A program made the position numbers and the translations under genes. Shown here piece by piece: positions 17,959 to 26,624 of a DNA stretch of 64,000 nucleotides. This DNA comes from Bradyrhizobium sp. sBnM-33 (GTDB lineage Bacteria; Pseudomonadota; Alphaproteobacteria; Rhizobiales; Xanthobacteraceae), in assembly GCF_032917945.1 (NCBI RefSeq), contig NZ_CP136624.1, forward strand, positions 6,758,001 through 6,822,000, in the 5' to 3' direction. How positions within the stretch are numbered: position 1 is the first letter of the stretch; every line of letters begins with the position of its first letter. The notes beneath the pieces are model-generated. The model had not been told where the DNA came from and made no database searches. It saw only the letters and a program-made list of their open reading frames with translations.

Positions 17959-18111
17959 TTACGTGCGGAAGAATACGAACCAGACGATGCCAAGGATCAA
18001 AATCGCGAGCCCGGTCGATACCGTCAGGAGTGCAAGGACGGACGGACCGGGTTCAGCTTGGCGCGCCTCGGTCGGGGTTTCGACGATCTGGCCATGTCGT
18101 TTCGTTGCCAT
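17959..18111 (-). CDS. Small single-pass membrane protein, 50 aa
   Basis: A short gene with a good GAGGTC ribosome site seven bases before ATG 18111. The first 24 residues are polar (ATKRHGQIVETPTEARQAEP) and the rest forms one strong membrane helix (VLALLTVSTGLAILILGIVWF, broken here as residues 25-45) ending in FFRT. Similar tiny membrane proteins are common in Bradyrhizobium, as I recall. It lies alone between the response regulator and ku. Role unknown. Confidence 0.6.
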   Translation of the reverse strand: MATKRHGQIVETPTEARQAEPGPSVLALLTVSTGLAILILGIVWFVFFRT

Positions 18112-18371
18112 GGGGACCTCTTCGAGTAAGTGCCTGTAATGTCAGCGAATGCTCCGACACCGCCTGGGAAAGCAACGCATGATCGAAAGTGATGTTCCGG
18201 GCGTTTGGGCCGTGTCGCGCGGCCGCCATGTTCAAAAGGTCGCAGGCGCGCCGCCGAGCCGGCCCGCTCGACGGTTAACGCCGTTGCTAGATTCCGTAGC
18301 CCGGCATGTTTGAGAGAGGGACATCCGATGGTATTCTTGCCGGCCGTCTGTTGCGTTTTCGGAGTATCCCC

Positions 18372-19355
18372 ATGGCCCCCCGCGCCAATTGGAAGGGTTT
18401 TCTGCGCCTGTCGCTCGTGACCTGTCCTGTCGCCCTCTATCCGGCGACCTCGGACACCGAGAAGGTCTCGTTCAACCAGATCAACCGCAAGACCGGCCAC
18501 CGCATCAAATACGCCAAGGTCGACGCCGAGACCGGCGAGGAAGTCGCCAACGAAGACATTATGAAGGGGTACAAGATCGACACCGACACCTACATCGAAG
18601 TGTCGAAGGACGAGCTTGACGACATCGCGCTGGAATCGACCCGCACCATTGAGATCGACGAATTCGTTCCGAAATCCGATATCGACGGCCGCTATCTGAT
18701 CCGTCCCTATTATCTGGTGCCGGACGGCAAGGTCGGCCACGATGCGTTTGCGGTGATCCGCGAAACCATCCGCAGCATGGACAAGGTCGCGATCGGCCGC
18801 GTGGTGCTGACCAACCGCGAACACATCATCGCGCTGGAGCCGCTTGACAAGGGATTGATGGGAACGCTGCTGCGCTACCCTTACGAGGTCCGTAGCGAGA
18901 AGGACTATTTCGAAGACATCCAGGACGTGAAGATCACCAAGGATATGCTTGATTTGGCAAAGCATATTGTCGAGCAGAAGTCCGCCTCATTCGAGCCCGA
19001 ACAGTTCGAGGACCGCTACGAGCAGGCGCTGATCGACCTGATCAACCAGAAGCGCAACGGCCTGACAACCAAGACCAAGGCGGCGCCGAAAACCACCGGC
19101 AACGTCATCAACCTTATGGACGCGCTCAAGCGCAGCCTCGCCAGCGAAAAGGAAGCCGCCCCTGCCAGGGCGCAGGAGAAAGCCCAAGAGAAATCCAAAG
19201 GCAAGAAGCCGCGCAAGGCTGCTGCTGGCCAGCGTGAAATGCTGTTGCCAATCAGCGGCAACGGCAAGCGCGCCGCTAAGGAAGCGCCGAAGGAAGCTCC
19301 GAAAAAGGCGGAGAAGCCGGTGCGCACCGCCGCCCGCACCAAGAAGGCCGGATGA
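18372..19355 (+). CDS. ku: Ku protein (non-homologous end joining)
   Basis: A homodimeric DNA-end-binding ring protein of bacterial NHEJ that normally recruits LigD. 327 aa. The N-terminus MAPRANWKGFLRLSLVTCPVAL is the classic Ku start, the ring domain includes YLIRPYYLVPDGKVGHDAFAVIRE, and the basic Lys/Ala-rich C-terminal tail (about 240-327) is the usual DNA-binding extension. ATG 18372 has GGAG eight bases upstream; the frame is open from 18306 but that part is not Ku. No ligD is present in the window. Confidence 0.96.
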   Translation: MAPRANWKGFLRLSLVTCPVALYPATSDTEKVSFNQINRKTGHRIKYAKVDAETGEEVANEDIMKGYKIDTDTYIEVSKDELDDIALESTRTIEIDEFVPKSDIDGRYLIRPYYLVPDGKVGHDAFAVIRETIRSMDKVAIGRVVLTNREHIIALEPLDKGLMGTLLRYPYEVRSEKDYFEDIQDVKITKDMLDLAKHIVEQKSASFEPEQFEDRYEQALIDLINQKRNGLTTKTKAAPKTTGNVINLMDALKRSLASEKEAAPARAQEKAQEKSKGKKPRKAAAGQREMLLPISGNGKRAAKEAPKEAPKKAEKPVRTAARTKKAG

Positions 19356-19387
19356 TCGGGCAAGGAGCGCGATAGCATCCAGCCGCG

Positions 19388-19624
19388 ATGCCCTGGTCGA
19401 CGCCGTTCGACGATCCGATAACGCTTCGCGGCGGAGGCAGGCTCGTGACGCTGCAGCAGGCCGCCGACCATGTCATGGCATTGCCGGAAAATGTGCAGCA
19501 CGAGGCGCACTGGCAGATCGCGGTCGAGAATCTGATCAACGCGGCGGAGACCGGCGGCGGCTGGCTGATGTTTGCGCGAATCGCGATGATGCGGGCTCTC
19601 AATGCGGACGGGAACGGCAAATAG
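19388..19624 (+). CDS. Small conserved hypothetical protein, 78 aa
   Basis: A soluble 78-aa protein (MPWSTPFDDPITLRGGGRLV...) with a Leu/Gln/Ala-rich middle (TLQQAADHVMALPENVQHEAHWQ) and a C-terminal helix. From memory, proteins of this kind are scattered in several copies through Bradyrhizobium genomes, but no function is known to me. It starts 33 bp after ku on the same strand and could be read through from it. The ribosome site is weak. Confidence 0.6.
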   Translation: MPWSTPFDDPITLRGGGRLVTLQQAADHVMALPENVQHEAHWQIAVENLINAAETGGGWLMFARIAMMRALNADGNGK

Positions 19625-19632
19625 CGCCGGTT

Positions 19633-19806
19633 TCAATCCCCGCCACCATCCCCGTCCCCGCTGCCAAAGTCCAACCCGCCATCGCAATTGCCAGACGACC
19701 GGTCGTTGACCATCCAATCGATCGGCAGGGCTGCGACCAATATCACGGCGAACACGCGCCACGGATTTTGCTGGACATAGGTCAGGATTGGCGGACCCCA
19801 AGTCAT
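19633..19806 (-). CDS. Small membrane protein with Asp/Gly-rich tail, 57 aa
   Basis: A weakly supported short gene. It begins MTWGPPILTYVQQNPWR, has one hydrophobic segment (VFAVILVAALPIDWMV, about 18-33) and ends in a low-complexity Asp/Gly tail with one Cys (GNCDGGLDFGSGDGDGGGD). A TTG at 19824 six codons upstream has GGAG very close and is an alternative start. It follows the Flp-type pilin gene on the same strand after 51 bp, so it may belong to the pilus locus. Confidence 0.4.
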   Translation of the reverse strand: MTWGPPILTYVQQNPWRVFAVILVAALPIDWMVNDRSSGNCDGGLDFGSGDGDGGGD

Positions 19807-19857
19807 CAACAGCGGCCCAAACAACAGCTCCAGCGTGATGTCTGTGCGGGCTTCCCG

Positions 19858-20022
19858 CTATTTGAGCGAGGTGCTGACGTCGGTGAATTTGGTGCTGAGC
19901 ATGCTGCCGACGCCGTTGACGGCGGTGACGATCACGATGCTGATGCCGGCCGCAATCAGGCAATATTCGATGGCGGTAGCACCGCTTTCATCGTCGACAA
20001 ATCGTTCCAGTAATCGACGCAT
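19858..20022 (-). CDS. Flp/Fap-type pilin
   Basis: A 54-aa type IVb (Tad) pilin precursor. A short basic/acidic leader (MRRLLERFVDDESG) ends at the prepilin peptidase site, followed by ATAIEYCLIAAGISIVIVTA, with the conserved Glu five residues after the cleavage point and a hydrophobic assembly helix. The usual Gly after IEY is Cys here. AGGAG lies seven bases before ATG 20022. No tad/cpa secretion genes accompany it in the window, so it is a solitary pilin copy. Confidence 0.85.
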   Translation of the reverse strand: MRRLLERFVDDESGATAIEYCLIAAGISIVIVTAVNGVGSMLSTKFTDVSTSLK

Positions 20023-20238
20023 GGACAAACTCCTGTCGACGCTCCCCGAAATTCTCCCGCGCCATATTGCTTAAACTCTAGGTCGGAACGGTTGAAGAGG
20101 CCTTGCCGAACAGAATGAACGATTGATTAAGGCTGACGAGGAATCCCGCCCCGGATTCCTACGGTACGGAAAATTTACCATCGATTGTGTGCCGACCGGC
20201 CACCCTCGCCCGATCGGCGTCTTGCGGAGTGAGCGCAC

Positions 20239-20406
20239 ATGATTGCGCAGAAGCGCGAACCGGGAAGGAATTACATCGGTCTGTTGCACGATGAGACCGA
20301 GGAGCAGCGCGTTGCCGACATCTCCACGGCCGCGAACTACCCTATCTTGGATCAGATACTCGACCTGATTGCGGCGATGTTCAGCCGCCGCAGCGGAGCG
20401 AGGTAG
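20239..20406 (+). CDS. Possible small protein, 55 aa
   Basis: An ATG-started frame with GGAG about eight bases upstream encodes a soluble, charged peptide (MIAQKREPGRNYIGLLHDE... to AAMFSRRSGAR). The middle is acidic (DETEEQRVAD) and the C-terminus basic. It fills an otherwise empty gap before the porin terminator. No family recognised; it could be spurious. Confidence 0.35.
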   Translation: MIAQKREPGRNYIGLLHDETEEQRVADISTAANYPILDQILDLIAAMFSRRSGAR

Positions 20407-20435
20407 CCACCCCGCCCGCCGCGGTGTTTGAACAA

Positions 20436-20460
20436 CGGACCGGGCAATGGGCCCGGTCCG
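20436..20460 (-). terminator. Rho-independent terminator of the porin gene
   Basis: A 10-bp GC-rich stem (CGGACCGGGC / GCCCGGTCCG) with a 5-nt loop is followed on the minus strand by TTGTT. It lies just past the porin stop codon at 20472. Confidence 0.8.
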
Positions 20461-20471
20461 AGGCTTCGTTC

Positions 20472-22055
20472 TTAGAAGTTACGCTGGGCGCGGAACTGGA
20501 GCAGGACGGTGTCCTGATCCTTGAACTCGTAAAGCGCGTTCGGCTTCGGAGCGGTTGCCGTGAACACCGACGAGCCCGACATCTTCTGATCGAGGTGGAA
20601 CCATTGGACTTCGCCCGAGAATGTCAGGTTCTTGACCGGGGTCCAGCGGGTCACGACGCCGAGCTGCGAGACGTTGAAGTCGGGGTTGCAGCTGTAGGTG
20701 CCAGCCGCGGAGGCAACACCGGTCTGACCCGGATGGCTGGCCGCAAAGGCGTTGCAATAAGCGCCCTTGGCCGTCGTGGTCCCCGCACCCACCAGGTTGT
20801 CGTCGGCTCCGCCGTCATACCTCACGGCGGAATAGCTGCCGAACAGGGCGGTCGACCAGTTCGGATTCCAGTTGTGATTGAACGCGCCGCGGACACCCCA
20901 GGCCGTCGTCAGGACGATACCGCCGGTACCGGCCGCGCCCGGGAAATAGACGCCGTCGGTGGTCGCGCCGAAGCCAACGCTCTGGTAGCCGAAGCCGCTA
21001 TCGCCGAACATCGCAAAGTTCGGCGAGGAGCCGCTCGTGGAGATGACATACTTGGTGGCGCCCTTGGCGTAAGATGCGTCGATCTTGATGTCGTCGCCGG
21101 CACCGGTCGGAAGGTTCTTGATCTGCAACGCCGCCATCACCGCGCCGCCCCACTTGCTCTCGGGGTGGCCGCTGATTTCGGAAAGCCCGGTCGGCGCGGC
21201 GCCGGCGCCCAGCGTGTTGTACGAACCGCTCACTTCATGCGCGGCAGCCGAAAGCTGGAACAGACCCCAGGCCTGATCCACCCGGATTCTGCCGACGATG
21301 TCGGGCGCGTGCACGCCGGCATAGGCGTTCGATCCGGTTCCGTTGGCGCCGATCGCCGAGGGGATGCTCAGGTTGTAGACAGCGGTGCGATCCCACACGA
21401 TGGGGTCGTCGAGACCGATCGAGGCTGACACGCCATTTCCGAACTCGGCAGTATACTGAATGTTGTTGACGCCGGTGTCGGTATTTTGGCCGCCGAGCAA
21501 GTTGGAGTTGATATTGCCCGGGAAACCTTGCCACGGCGTGGCATAGGCCGAGGCGGACTTACCGAAGGTGAAACCGGCGAACTGAATGAAGACGTATTCG
21601 ACCGCGACATAGCCGCCGCCGGCGGTCGACAGCGAATTCGCACTGAATGGCAGAGTCGGATTGACGCTGCCGCCACCGACATTGTTGAACTGGAAGTCGC
21701 CCTGGCCGAAGGTGCGGACCACACCGTACTCGGTCGCGGTACGGGTATCGATCGTCAGCGCCATACGGGAGCGGGCGACAAAGGAATCGCGATAGCGGTT
21801 TTGCTGGCCGAGGTCGCCGTTCCAGGCCGGGGTGCCGTGCGCCCCGCCATTGAAAGTGACGTCCGCACGCAGATAACCGCCGATCTTGATGCAGGTGTCG
21901 GTGCCCGGGATGTAGAAGAAGCCCGCGCCGTAAAGCGAGCAGATCCTGACATATTCGACCGCCTTGGCCTTGACAGGAAGGTCAGCCGCCTGTGCCCCGC
22001 CCAAGGCGATCAGCCCTGCCGCCGAGCTGAGAATTAAAGTCCGCGCCGTTTTCAT
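20472..22055 (-). CDS. Rhizobial general porin (Omp2b/RopA-like)
   Basis: A trimeric outer-membrane porin of the alphaproteobacterial Omp2 family. 527 aa with a clear signal peptide (cleavage at AQA-ADLPVKAK, about residue 23), the family N-terminus VEYVRICSLYGAGFFYIPGTD including the CIKIGG motif, alternating beta-strand pattern throughout, and a C-terminal Phe preceded by FRAQRN, the outer-membrane insertion signal. It has a strong terminator and a long leader with a 14-bp direct repeat. Several paralogues per genome are usual in Bradyrhizobium. Confidence 0.94.
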   Translation of the reverse strand: MKTARTLILSSAAGLIALGGAQAADLPVKAKAVEYVRICSLYGAGFFYIPGTDTCIKIGGYLRADVTFNGGAHGTPAWNGDLGQQNRYRDSFVARSRMALTIDTRTATEYGVVRTFGQGDFQFNNVGGGSVNPTLPFSANSLSTAGGGYVAVEYVFIQFAGFTFGKSASAYATPWQGFPGNINSNLLGGQNTDTGVNNIQYTAEFGNGVSASIGLDDPIVWDRTAVYNLSIPSAIGANGTGSNAYAGVHAPDIVGRIRVDQAWGLFQLSAAAHEVSGSYNTLGAGAAPTGLSEISGHPESKWGGAVMAALQIKNLPTGAGDDIKIDASYAKGATKYVISTSGSSPNFAMFGDSGFGYQSVGFGATTDGVYFPGAAGTGGIVLTTAWGVRGAFNHNWNPNWSTALFGSYSAVRYDGGADDNLVGAGTTTAKGAYCNAFAASHPGQTGVASAAGTYSCNPDFNVSQLGVVTRWTPVKNLTFSGEVQWFHLDQKMSGSSVFTATAPKPNALYEFKDQDTVLLQFRAQRNF

Positions 22056-22449
22056 TATTACAGTCTCCTGTTCGCGATGCCCCGCGACTTCTGCAAGTTG
22101 TGTCCCGCGATGCCCCGCGTTTCATGCAAATGCATGCGCACACACCTAGTGCAAAAATCTCCAGTGAGAATGACAAGACCGTGAAGCCGCTTCGGTTGGC
22201 CGGCGGCTGTGATTTTTTCGCAACGCAGCAGCGTCGAAGCAGAGTCAAAACGATCCACTTTCGCTCAAGCTCGGGCGCTCACAGCAAGAATATTCTCCCC
22301 GCTTGCCTCATCTTTTGGCTTGAGCGGAAAAACGCATATCAGCACTTCCCAACGTACGCGCATCCGCGCTTTACCGAGTCGGAAAATCCTGTCCAACTGT
22401 CGCAAATCGGCTGGACCAAACCGGCCTGTATCGAGGGGAGAAGACCGTC
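22056..22449. other. Divergent intergenic region porin / ThDP enzyme
   Basis: 394 bp with no gene. The porin side contains two copies of CGCGATGCCCCGCG, described separately. The remainder is lower in G+C than the genes and probably carries both promoters. Confidence 0.5.
22073..22119. repeat. Tandem 14-bp direct repeat in the porin leader
   Basis: CGCGATGCCCCGCG occurs at 22073-22086 and 22106-22119, 33 bp apart (about three helical turns). Each copy is followed a few bases later by TGCAA. They lie 18-64 bp upstream of the porin start, a location that fits an operator or mRNA leader element. Confidence 0.6.
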
Positions 22450-24084
22450 ATGAAGCTCGGCGCCGCCATTGCGGAAATCATGAAGCGGGAGGGAATCGAA
22501 ATCCTCTGCGGCTATCCGGTCAATCATCTCATCGAATATGCCGCCAATGCCGATATCCGCCCGGTGATGGTGCGGCAGGAGCGCATCGGCGTGCATATGG
22601 CGGACGCCATCTCGCGCGTCACCTCCGGCCGCTCAATCGGTGCGTTCTGCATGCAGCACGGGCCCGGCGCCGAGAACGCGATGGGCGGTGTGGCGCAATG
22701 TTACGGCGAGTCCGTCCCCGTGCTGGTGCTGCCGATGGGCTATGCGCGACGACTCGCCAATATCGATCCGAACTTCAATTCCAGCCAGGCGATGAAGGCG
22801 TTCTCGAAATCGTCCGAGCCGATCAACATCGCGGCGGAAGTCTGCAACATTTTCCGCAGAGCCTTTACCAAATTGAAGAACGGCCGCGGCGGACCGGTGA
22901 TCGTCGAAATCCCCGCCGATATGTGGAACGAGGAAGTGCCGGAACCTTTGAACTACACACCGGTGCTGCGCACCCGCTACGGTGCGGATCCCGTGCATGT
23001 AAAGGAAGCCGCGGCCCTCCTCGTCGCAGCGAAGCGTCCGGTGATCTATGCCGGCCAGGGCGTGCATTACGCAAAGGCCTGGCCGCAGCTCAGACGGCTG
23101 GCCGAGCGCCTCGCCATTCCCGTCACGACCAGCCTTGGCGGCAAGTCCTCGTTTGCGGAGACGCATCCGCTATCGCTGGGTTCGGGCGGTCTTGCCGTGC
23201 CGCGCGCGGTGCCGAAATTTTTGGGCGACGCCGACGTGATCTTCGGGATCGGCTGCTCGTTCACCGAGACCTCGTTTGGCATCGCCATGCCGAAGGGCAA
23301 GACCATCATTCATTCGACGCTCGACCCGAACCATCTCAACAAGGATGTCGAAGCCAAGGTCGGTCTGGTCGGCGATGCCGCCCTGGTTCTCGATGCCTTG
23401 CTGGACGAGATCGGCAAGACCGTTACGTCCGATCGGGATGCAACCGCGGTCGCCGCCGGGATCGCTGCTTCCCACAAGGAATGGCTGGCGAAATGGATGC
23501 CGAAGCTGACACATAACGACGCGCCGCTGAACCCCTATCGCGTTTTGTGGGACCTGCAGCACACCGTCGACATCAACAACACCATCATCACTCACGACGC
23601 CGGCAGCCCGCGCGACCAGCTCTCGCCGTTCTGGAAATCGGTCGAGCCTTTGTCCTATATCGGCTGGGGCAAGACCACACAGCTCGGCTACGGCCTTGGC
23701 CTTGCGATGGGCGCCAAGCTGGCAAAACCCGACAAGCTCTGCATCAATGTCTGGGGCGATGCCGCGATCGGCTTCACCGGCATGGATTTCGAGACCGCGG
23801 TGCGCGAACGCATCCCGATCATGTCGATCCTGCTGAACAATTTTTCCATGGCGATCGAACTGAAGGTGATGCCGATCTCGACCGAGAAATACCGTTCCAC
23901 CGACATTTCCGGCGACTACGCCGCGATGGCGCGCGCCTTCGGCGGCTATGGCGAGCGGGTGACGAAACCGGAAGACATCATCCCCGCCATCAAGCGCGGT
24001 ATCCAGAAGACGCAGGAAGGCGTGCCGGTGCTGCTGGAATTCATCACCAGCAAGGAGACCGAGGTTTCAAGGCCGGGGACCTGA
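22450..24084 (+). CDS. Thiamine-diphosphate-dependent enzyme (acetolactate synthase-like), substrate unknown
   Basis: 544 aa with the three-domain layout of the acetolactate synthase/benzoylformate decarboxylase superfamily. The N-terminal pyrimidine-binding domain has the catalytic Glu44 (VRQERIGVHMADA), the central domain shows a degenerate Rossmann region (VIYAGQGVHYAKA), and the C-terminal domain has the ThDP/Mg motif starting GDAAIGFTGMDFE and ending LLNN (about 435-465). The usual FAD-binding residues are not obvious. Start ATG 22450 follows GGGGAGAAGACCGTC. It is divergent from the porin and stands alone, so context does not define the substrate; keto-acid decarboxylation or carboligation is the family-level expectation. 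Confidence 0.85.
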   Translation: MKLGAAIAEIMKREGIEILCGYPVNHLIEYAANADIRPVMVRQERIGVHMADAISRVTSGRSIGAFCMQHGPGAENAMGGVAQCYGESVPVLVLPMGYARRLANIDPNFNSSQAMKAFSKSSEPINIAAEVCNIFRRAFTKLKNGRGGPVIVEIPADMWNEEVPEPLNYTPVLRTRYGADPVHVKEAAALLVAAKRPVIYAGQGVHYAKAWPQLRRLAERLAIPVTTSLGGKSSFAETHPLSLGSGGLAVPRAVPKFLGDADVIFGIGCSFTETSFGIAMPKGKTIIHSTLDPNHLNKDVEAKVGLVGDAALVLDALLDEIGKTVTSDRDATAVAAGIAASHKEWLAKWMPKLTHNDAPLNPYRVLWDLQHTVDINNTIITHDAGSPRDQLSPFWKSVEPLSYIGWGKTTQLGYGLGLAMGAKLAKPDKLCINVWGDAAIGFTGMDFETAVRERIPIMSILLNNFSMAIELKVMPISTEKYRSTDISGDYAAMARAFGGYGERVTKPEDIIPAIKRGIQKTQEGVPVLLEFITSKETEVSRPGT

Positions 24085-24097
24085 GGGATCCCTCCCG

Positions 24098-25672
24098 TTA
24101 TTCTGCCATCTCCGCCGGTGTCGAGGGGCCGGCCAGCGGCCGCTCCTCCATCGCGATGATGCAAAGCGCAGCGCAGGCCAAGAGCGCGGCGGCGGCGCCG
24201 AACACATAACGGAATGCGGTGATCATGTCGGCGACGGGGATCGCGTTCGCTGGGCCGCGATGTTCGCCGAGCGATATTCCCGCCCCCAGCGCCATCAACA
24301 GGATCGCACTGAATGCCGCGACCGTGAACGACGACATCAGCGCGCGGAAGAAATTCATCGCGCCCGTGACGGTGCCGATCTGCGGGCGTGCCACCGAGTT
24401 CTGCAGTGAGACCACGCTGACCGGAAACGTCGTGCCGAGCCCGAGCGCGAACAGCGACAGGACGATCAACAAGCCCCACAGCGGCAGCACTGTCACGGTC
24501 AGCACCATACCGAAGATCGCCGCCGCCGAAGTGCCTGCGATGGCCACGCGCTTGTAGTGCTTGGCGCGCGCCATGGTCCGTCCGGCGATCGCGGCACCAC
24601 AGGTGGAGATCGCGGCGAGCGGAATCAGCGCCAGCCCGGCTTCGCTCGCGGTCAGATGATAGACGACCTCGTAATACAGCGGCAGATGCACGGTCAGCCC
24701 GGTGATGGCGCCAAGCGCGCAGGCACCCGCCACCATGGCGTATGGCGCTACCGTCCCACCAAGGAGCGGCAACGGCAGGAACGGCTCTTCGGCATTGCGC
24801 GCGTGCCAGACAAAGGCGAGCGCCAGCGCCACAGAGGCGCCGATCATCGCCATGATGGCGGGCGACAGCCAGGCATAACGGTTGCCGCCCCAGGTGAGCA
24901 CCAGCATGACCACGACCGCAGACGCCATCAGCAGCACACCGCCGAGCCAGTCGACTTTGCGGCGGCGGTGGAACACCGGGATCTTGCCCATCTTCGGCAG
25001 CAGCAGAAACAGCGCGCCGACCGCAAGCGGCACGTTGATCCAGAAGATCATCGACCAGTGCAGATGCTCGGCGAACACGCCGCCGAGCACAGGGCCCATC
25101 AGTCCAGCCGCCATCCAGACGCCGCTGAAATAGGCCTGATACTTGCCGCGCTCGCGTGGGCTGACCACGTCGGAGATCACGGTCTGCACGACCGGCATGA
25201 TGCCGCCGCCGCCAAGCCCCTGCAGGCCGCGCGCAACGATCAATACCGGCATGTTGGGCGCCACCGCGCAAAGAATCGAGCCGACCGTGAACAGGGCAAG
25301 CGAAACCGTGATCATGACGCGGCGGCCGTAGATGTCACTCAGCGTGCCGAACACGGGTGCGACCGCGGTCGAAGCCAGGAGATAGGCGGTGATGACCCAG
25401 GACAGGTTGCTGACGTCGTTGAACTGGCGGCCGATGGTCGGCAGCGCCGTCGCCACGATGGTCTGGTCGAGCGCCGCCAGGAACATCGTCAGCAGCAGGC
25501 TCATCAGGATGGTGCGGACCTCGTCCGGGGTCAGCGGCGCGGGCGGCGCAATCGGCGGCGCATCGCTGATCTCGATGACCTCTGTCGTGATGCGCGAGAG
25601 TTCGCCGCCGATATCGTCAGGCAATGTCGTCTGGTCGGCAGGCTCACGGCCGTGCCGCTGGTGCTGGTTCAT
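24098..25672 (-). CDS. DHA2-family multidrug efflux MFS transporter (14 helices)
   Basis: A proton-driven drug exporter of the EmrB/QacA type, 524 aa. A polar N-terminal tail of about 50 residues precedes the first helix (LLLTMFLAALDQTIVATALP, with the DHA2 motif LDxTIVNVALP-like), motif A appears as GTLSDIYGRR, motif C-like ARGLQGLGGG follows, and about 14 helices are visible. ATG 25672 was taken as start because the frame upstream encodes nothing like the family; its ribosome site is weak. It converges on the ThDP enzyme gene. No periplasmic adaptor (EmrA-like) is adjacent. Confidence 0.9.
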   Translation of the reverse strand: MNQHQRHGREPADQTTLPDDIGGELSRITTEVIEISDAPPIAPPAPLTPDEVRTILMSLLLTMFLAALDQTIVATALPTIGRQFNDVSNLSWVITAYLLASTAVAPVFGTLSDIYGRRVMITVSLALFTVGSILCAVAPNMPVLIVARGLQGLGGGGIMPVVQTVISDVVSPRERGKYQAYFSGVWMAAGLMGPVLGGVFAEHLHWSMIFWINVPLAVGALFLLLPKMGKIPVFHRRRKVDWLGGVLLMASAVVVMLVLTWGGNRYAWLSPAIMAMIGASVALALAFVWHARNAEEPFLPLPLLGGTVAPYAMVAGACALGAITGLTVHLPLYYEVVYHLTASEAGLALIPLAAISTCGAAIAGRTMARAKHYKRVAIAGTSAAAIFGMVLTVTVLPLWGLLIVLSLFALGLGTTFPVSVVSLQNSVARPQIGTVTGAMNFFRALMSSFTVAAFSAILLMALGAGISLGEHRGPANAIPVADMITAFRYVFGAAAALLACAALCIIAMEERPLAGPSTPAEMAE

Positions 25673-25833
25673 GTCGAACGCAATATTGTTCTGCGCGGCC
25701 AACGCCGCCGAGATGGAATCGCCATATGCGAGGCACCATAGAGGGCCGTTTCCCTTCGCGGCAGCACCCTCCACGCATAGGAGCATCCCGCAAGCAGGTC
25801 GTCGCGTTTCCGTGATCGGAAAAGGGCTTGCGT

Positions 25834-26349
25834 TCAGACCTTCGGCCGCTTCTTGAGCCGCGCCCGCTTCGGCAACATGGCCGGCCATTGCACGATGTGG
25901 TCCTCTAGCTCTTCATCGGGGATCTCGTCCTCGGTGCCCTGGACCCGCCCGCGCACCGAAACGCCGGCCTCATGCACGGTGTTGGGATCGCCCGAGATCA
26001 GCGGATGCCACCAATAGAGATCGCGTCCCTCGGCGACCAGCTTGTAGCCGCAGCTCGGCGGAAGCCAGGTCAGGCTGCGGACATTCTCGGGTGTTAGGCG
26101 GACGCAATCCGGAACCTTGTCGGAACGGTTCTGGTAGTCCTTGCACGTGCACAGGCCGGAATCGAGCAGCTTGCAGGAAACATGGGTAAAGTAGATTTTC
26201 CCGGTATCCTCGTCTTCGAGCTTTTCCAGGCAGCAGCGCGCGCAACCGTCGCACAGGCTTTCCCATTCGGCGCTGGACATCTCCTCCAACGTCTTGGTTT
26301 TCCAGAAGAAACCCTCCTGACCGGAAGGCGATTTGCGCGGCGCGGTCAT
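25834..26349 (-). CDS. YcgN/UPF0260 family cysteine-cluster protein
   Basis: 171 aa. It has the family's Cys pattern: [15 protein letters not shown], then [29 protein letters not shown] and PPSCGY, as expected for a zinc- or iron-sulfur-binding protein (CxxCxxCC group). Also typical are the N-terminal [11 protein letters not shown] and the central [22 protein letters not shown]. The physiological role of the family is not established to my knowledge. ATG 26349 was chosen because the known family N-terminus follows it. Confidence 0.9.
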   Translation of the reverse strand: MTAPRKSPSGQEGFFWKTKTLEEMSSAEWESLCDGCARCCLEKLEDEDTGKIYFTHVSCKLLDSGLCTCKDYQNRSDKVPDCVRLTPENVRSLTWLPPSCGYKLVAEGRDLYWWHPLISGDPNTVHEAGVSVRGRVQGTEDEIPDEELEDHIVQWPAMLPKRARLKKRPKV

Positions 26350-26624
26350 GCAATCAGTCGTTTCCTCGGGTCGGTCGGTTGCGGCCCTTCTAGGAGGTCC
26401 GCCGACGGGGGCGCAAGCGGGGCTCACTACGGAGCCAAAAGCCTGCAGCAGCGTTAGGGCTGACCACCAAAATGGTGAGCGAGAGCATTGGTTTATAGCC
26501 CCCGCTCGGATAGAACAATGGCGAGTCCCCGAGGCCGTAAAAGCGCCTTGGGTTTGCCGCAACGTCCAAGCAAGACGTCCCGACCGGCCCCGCCGGGCGC
26601 GACTAGAACAGATCAAGGGCTCCG

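Noticed and set aside
24557..25741. 394-aa open frame on the plus strand over the MFS transporter
   Set aside because: Antisense shadow with His/Arg/Asp-rich low-complexity translation; the transporter on the other strand has clear family motifs.
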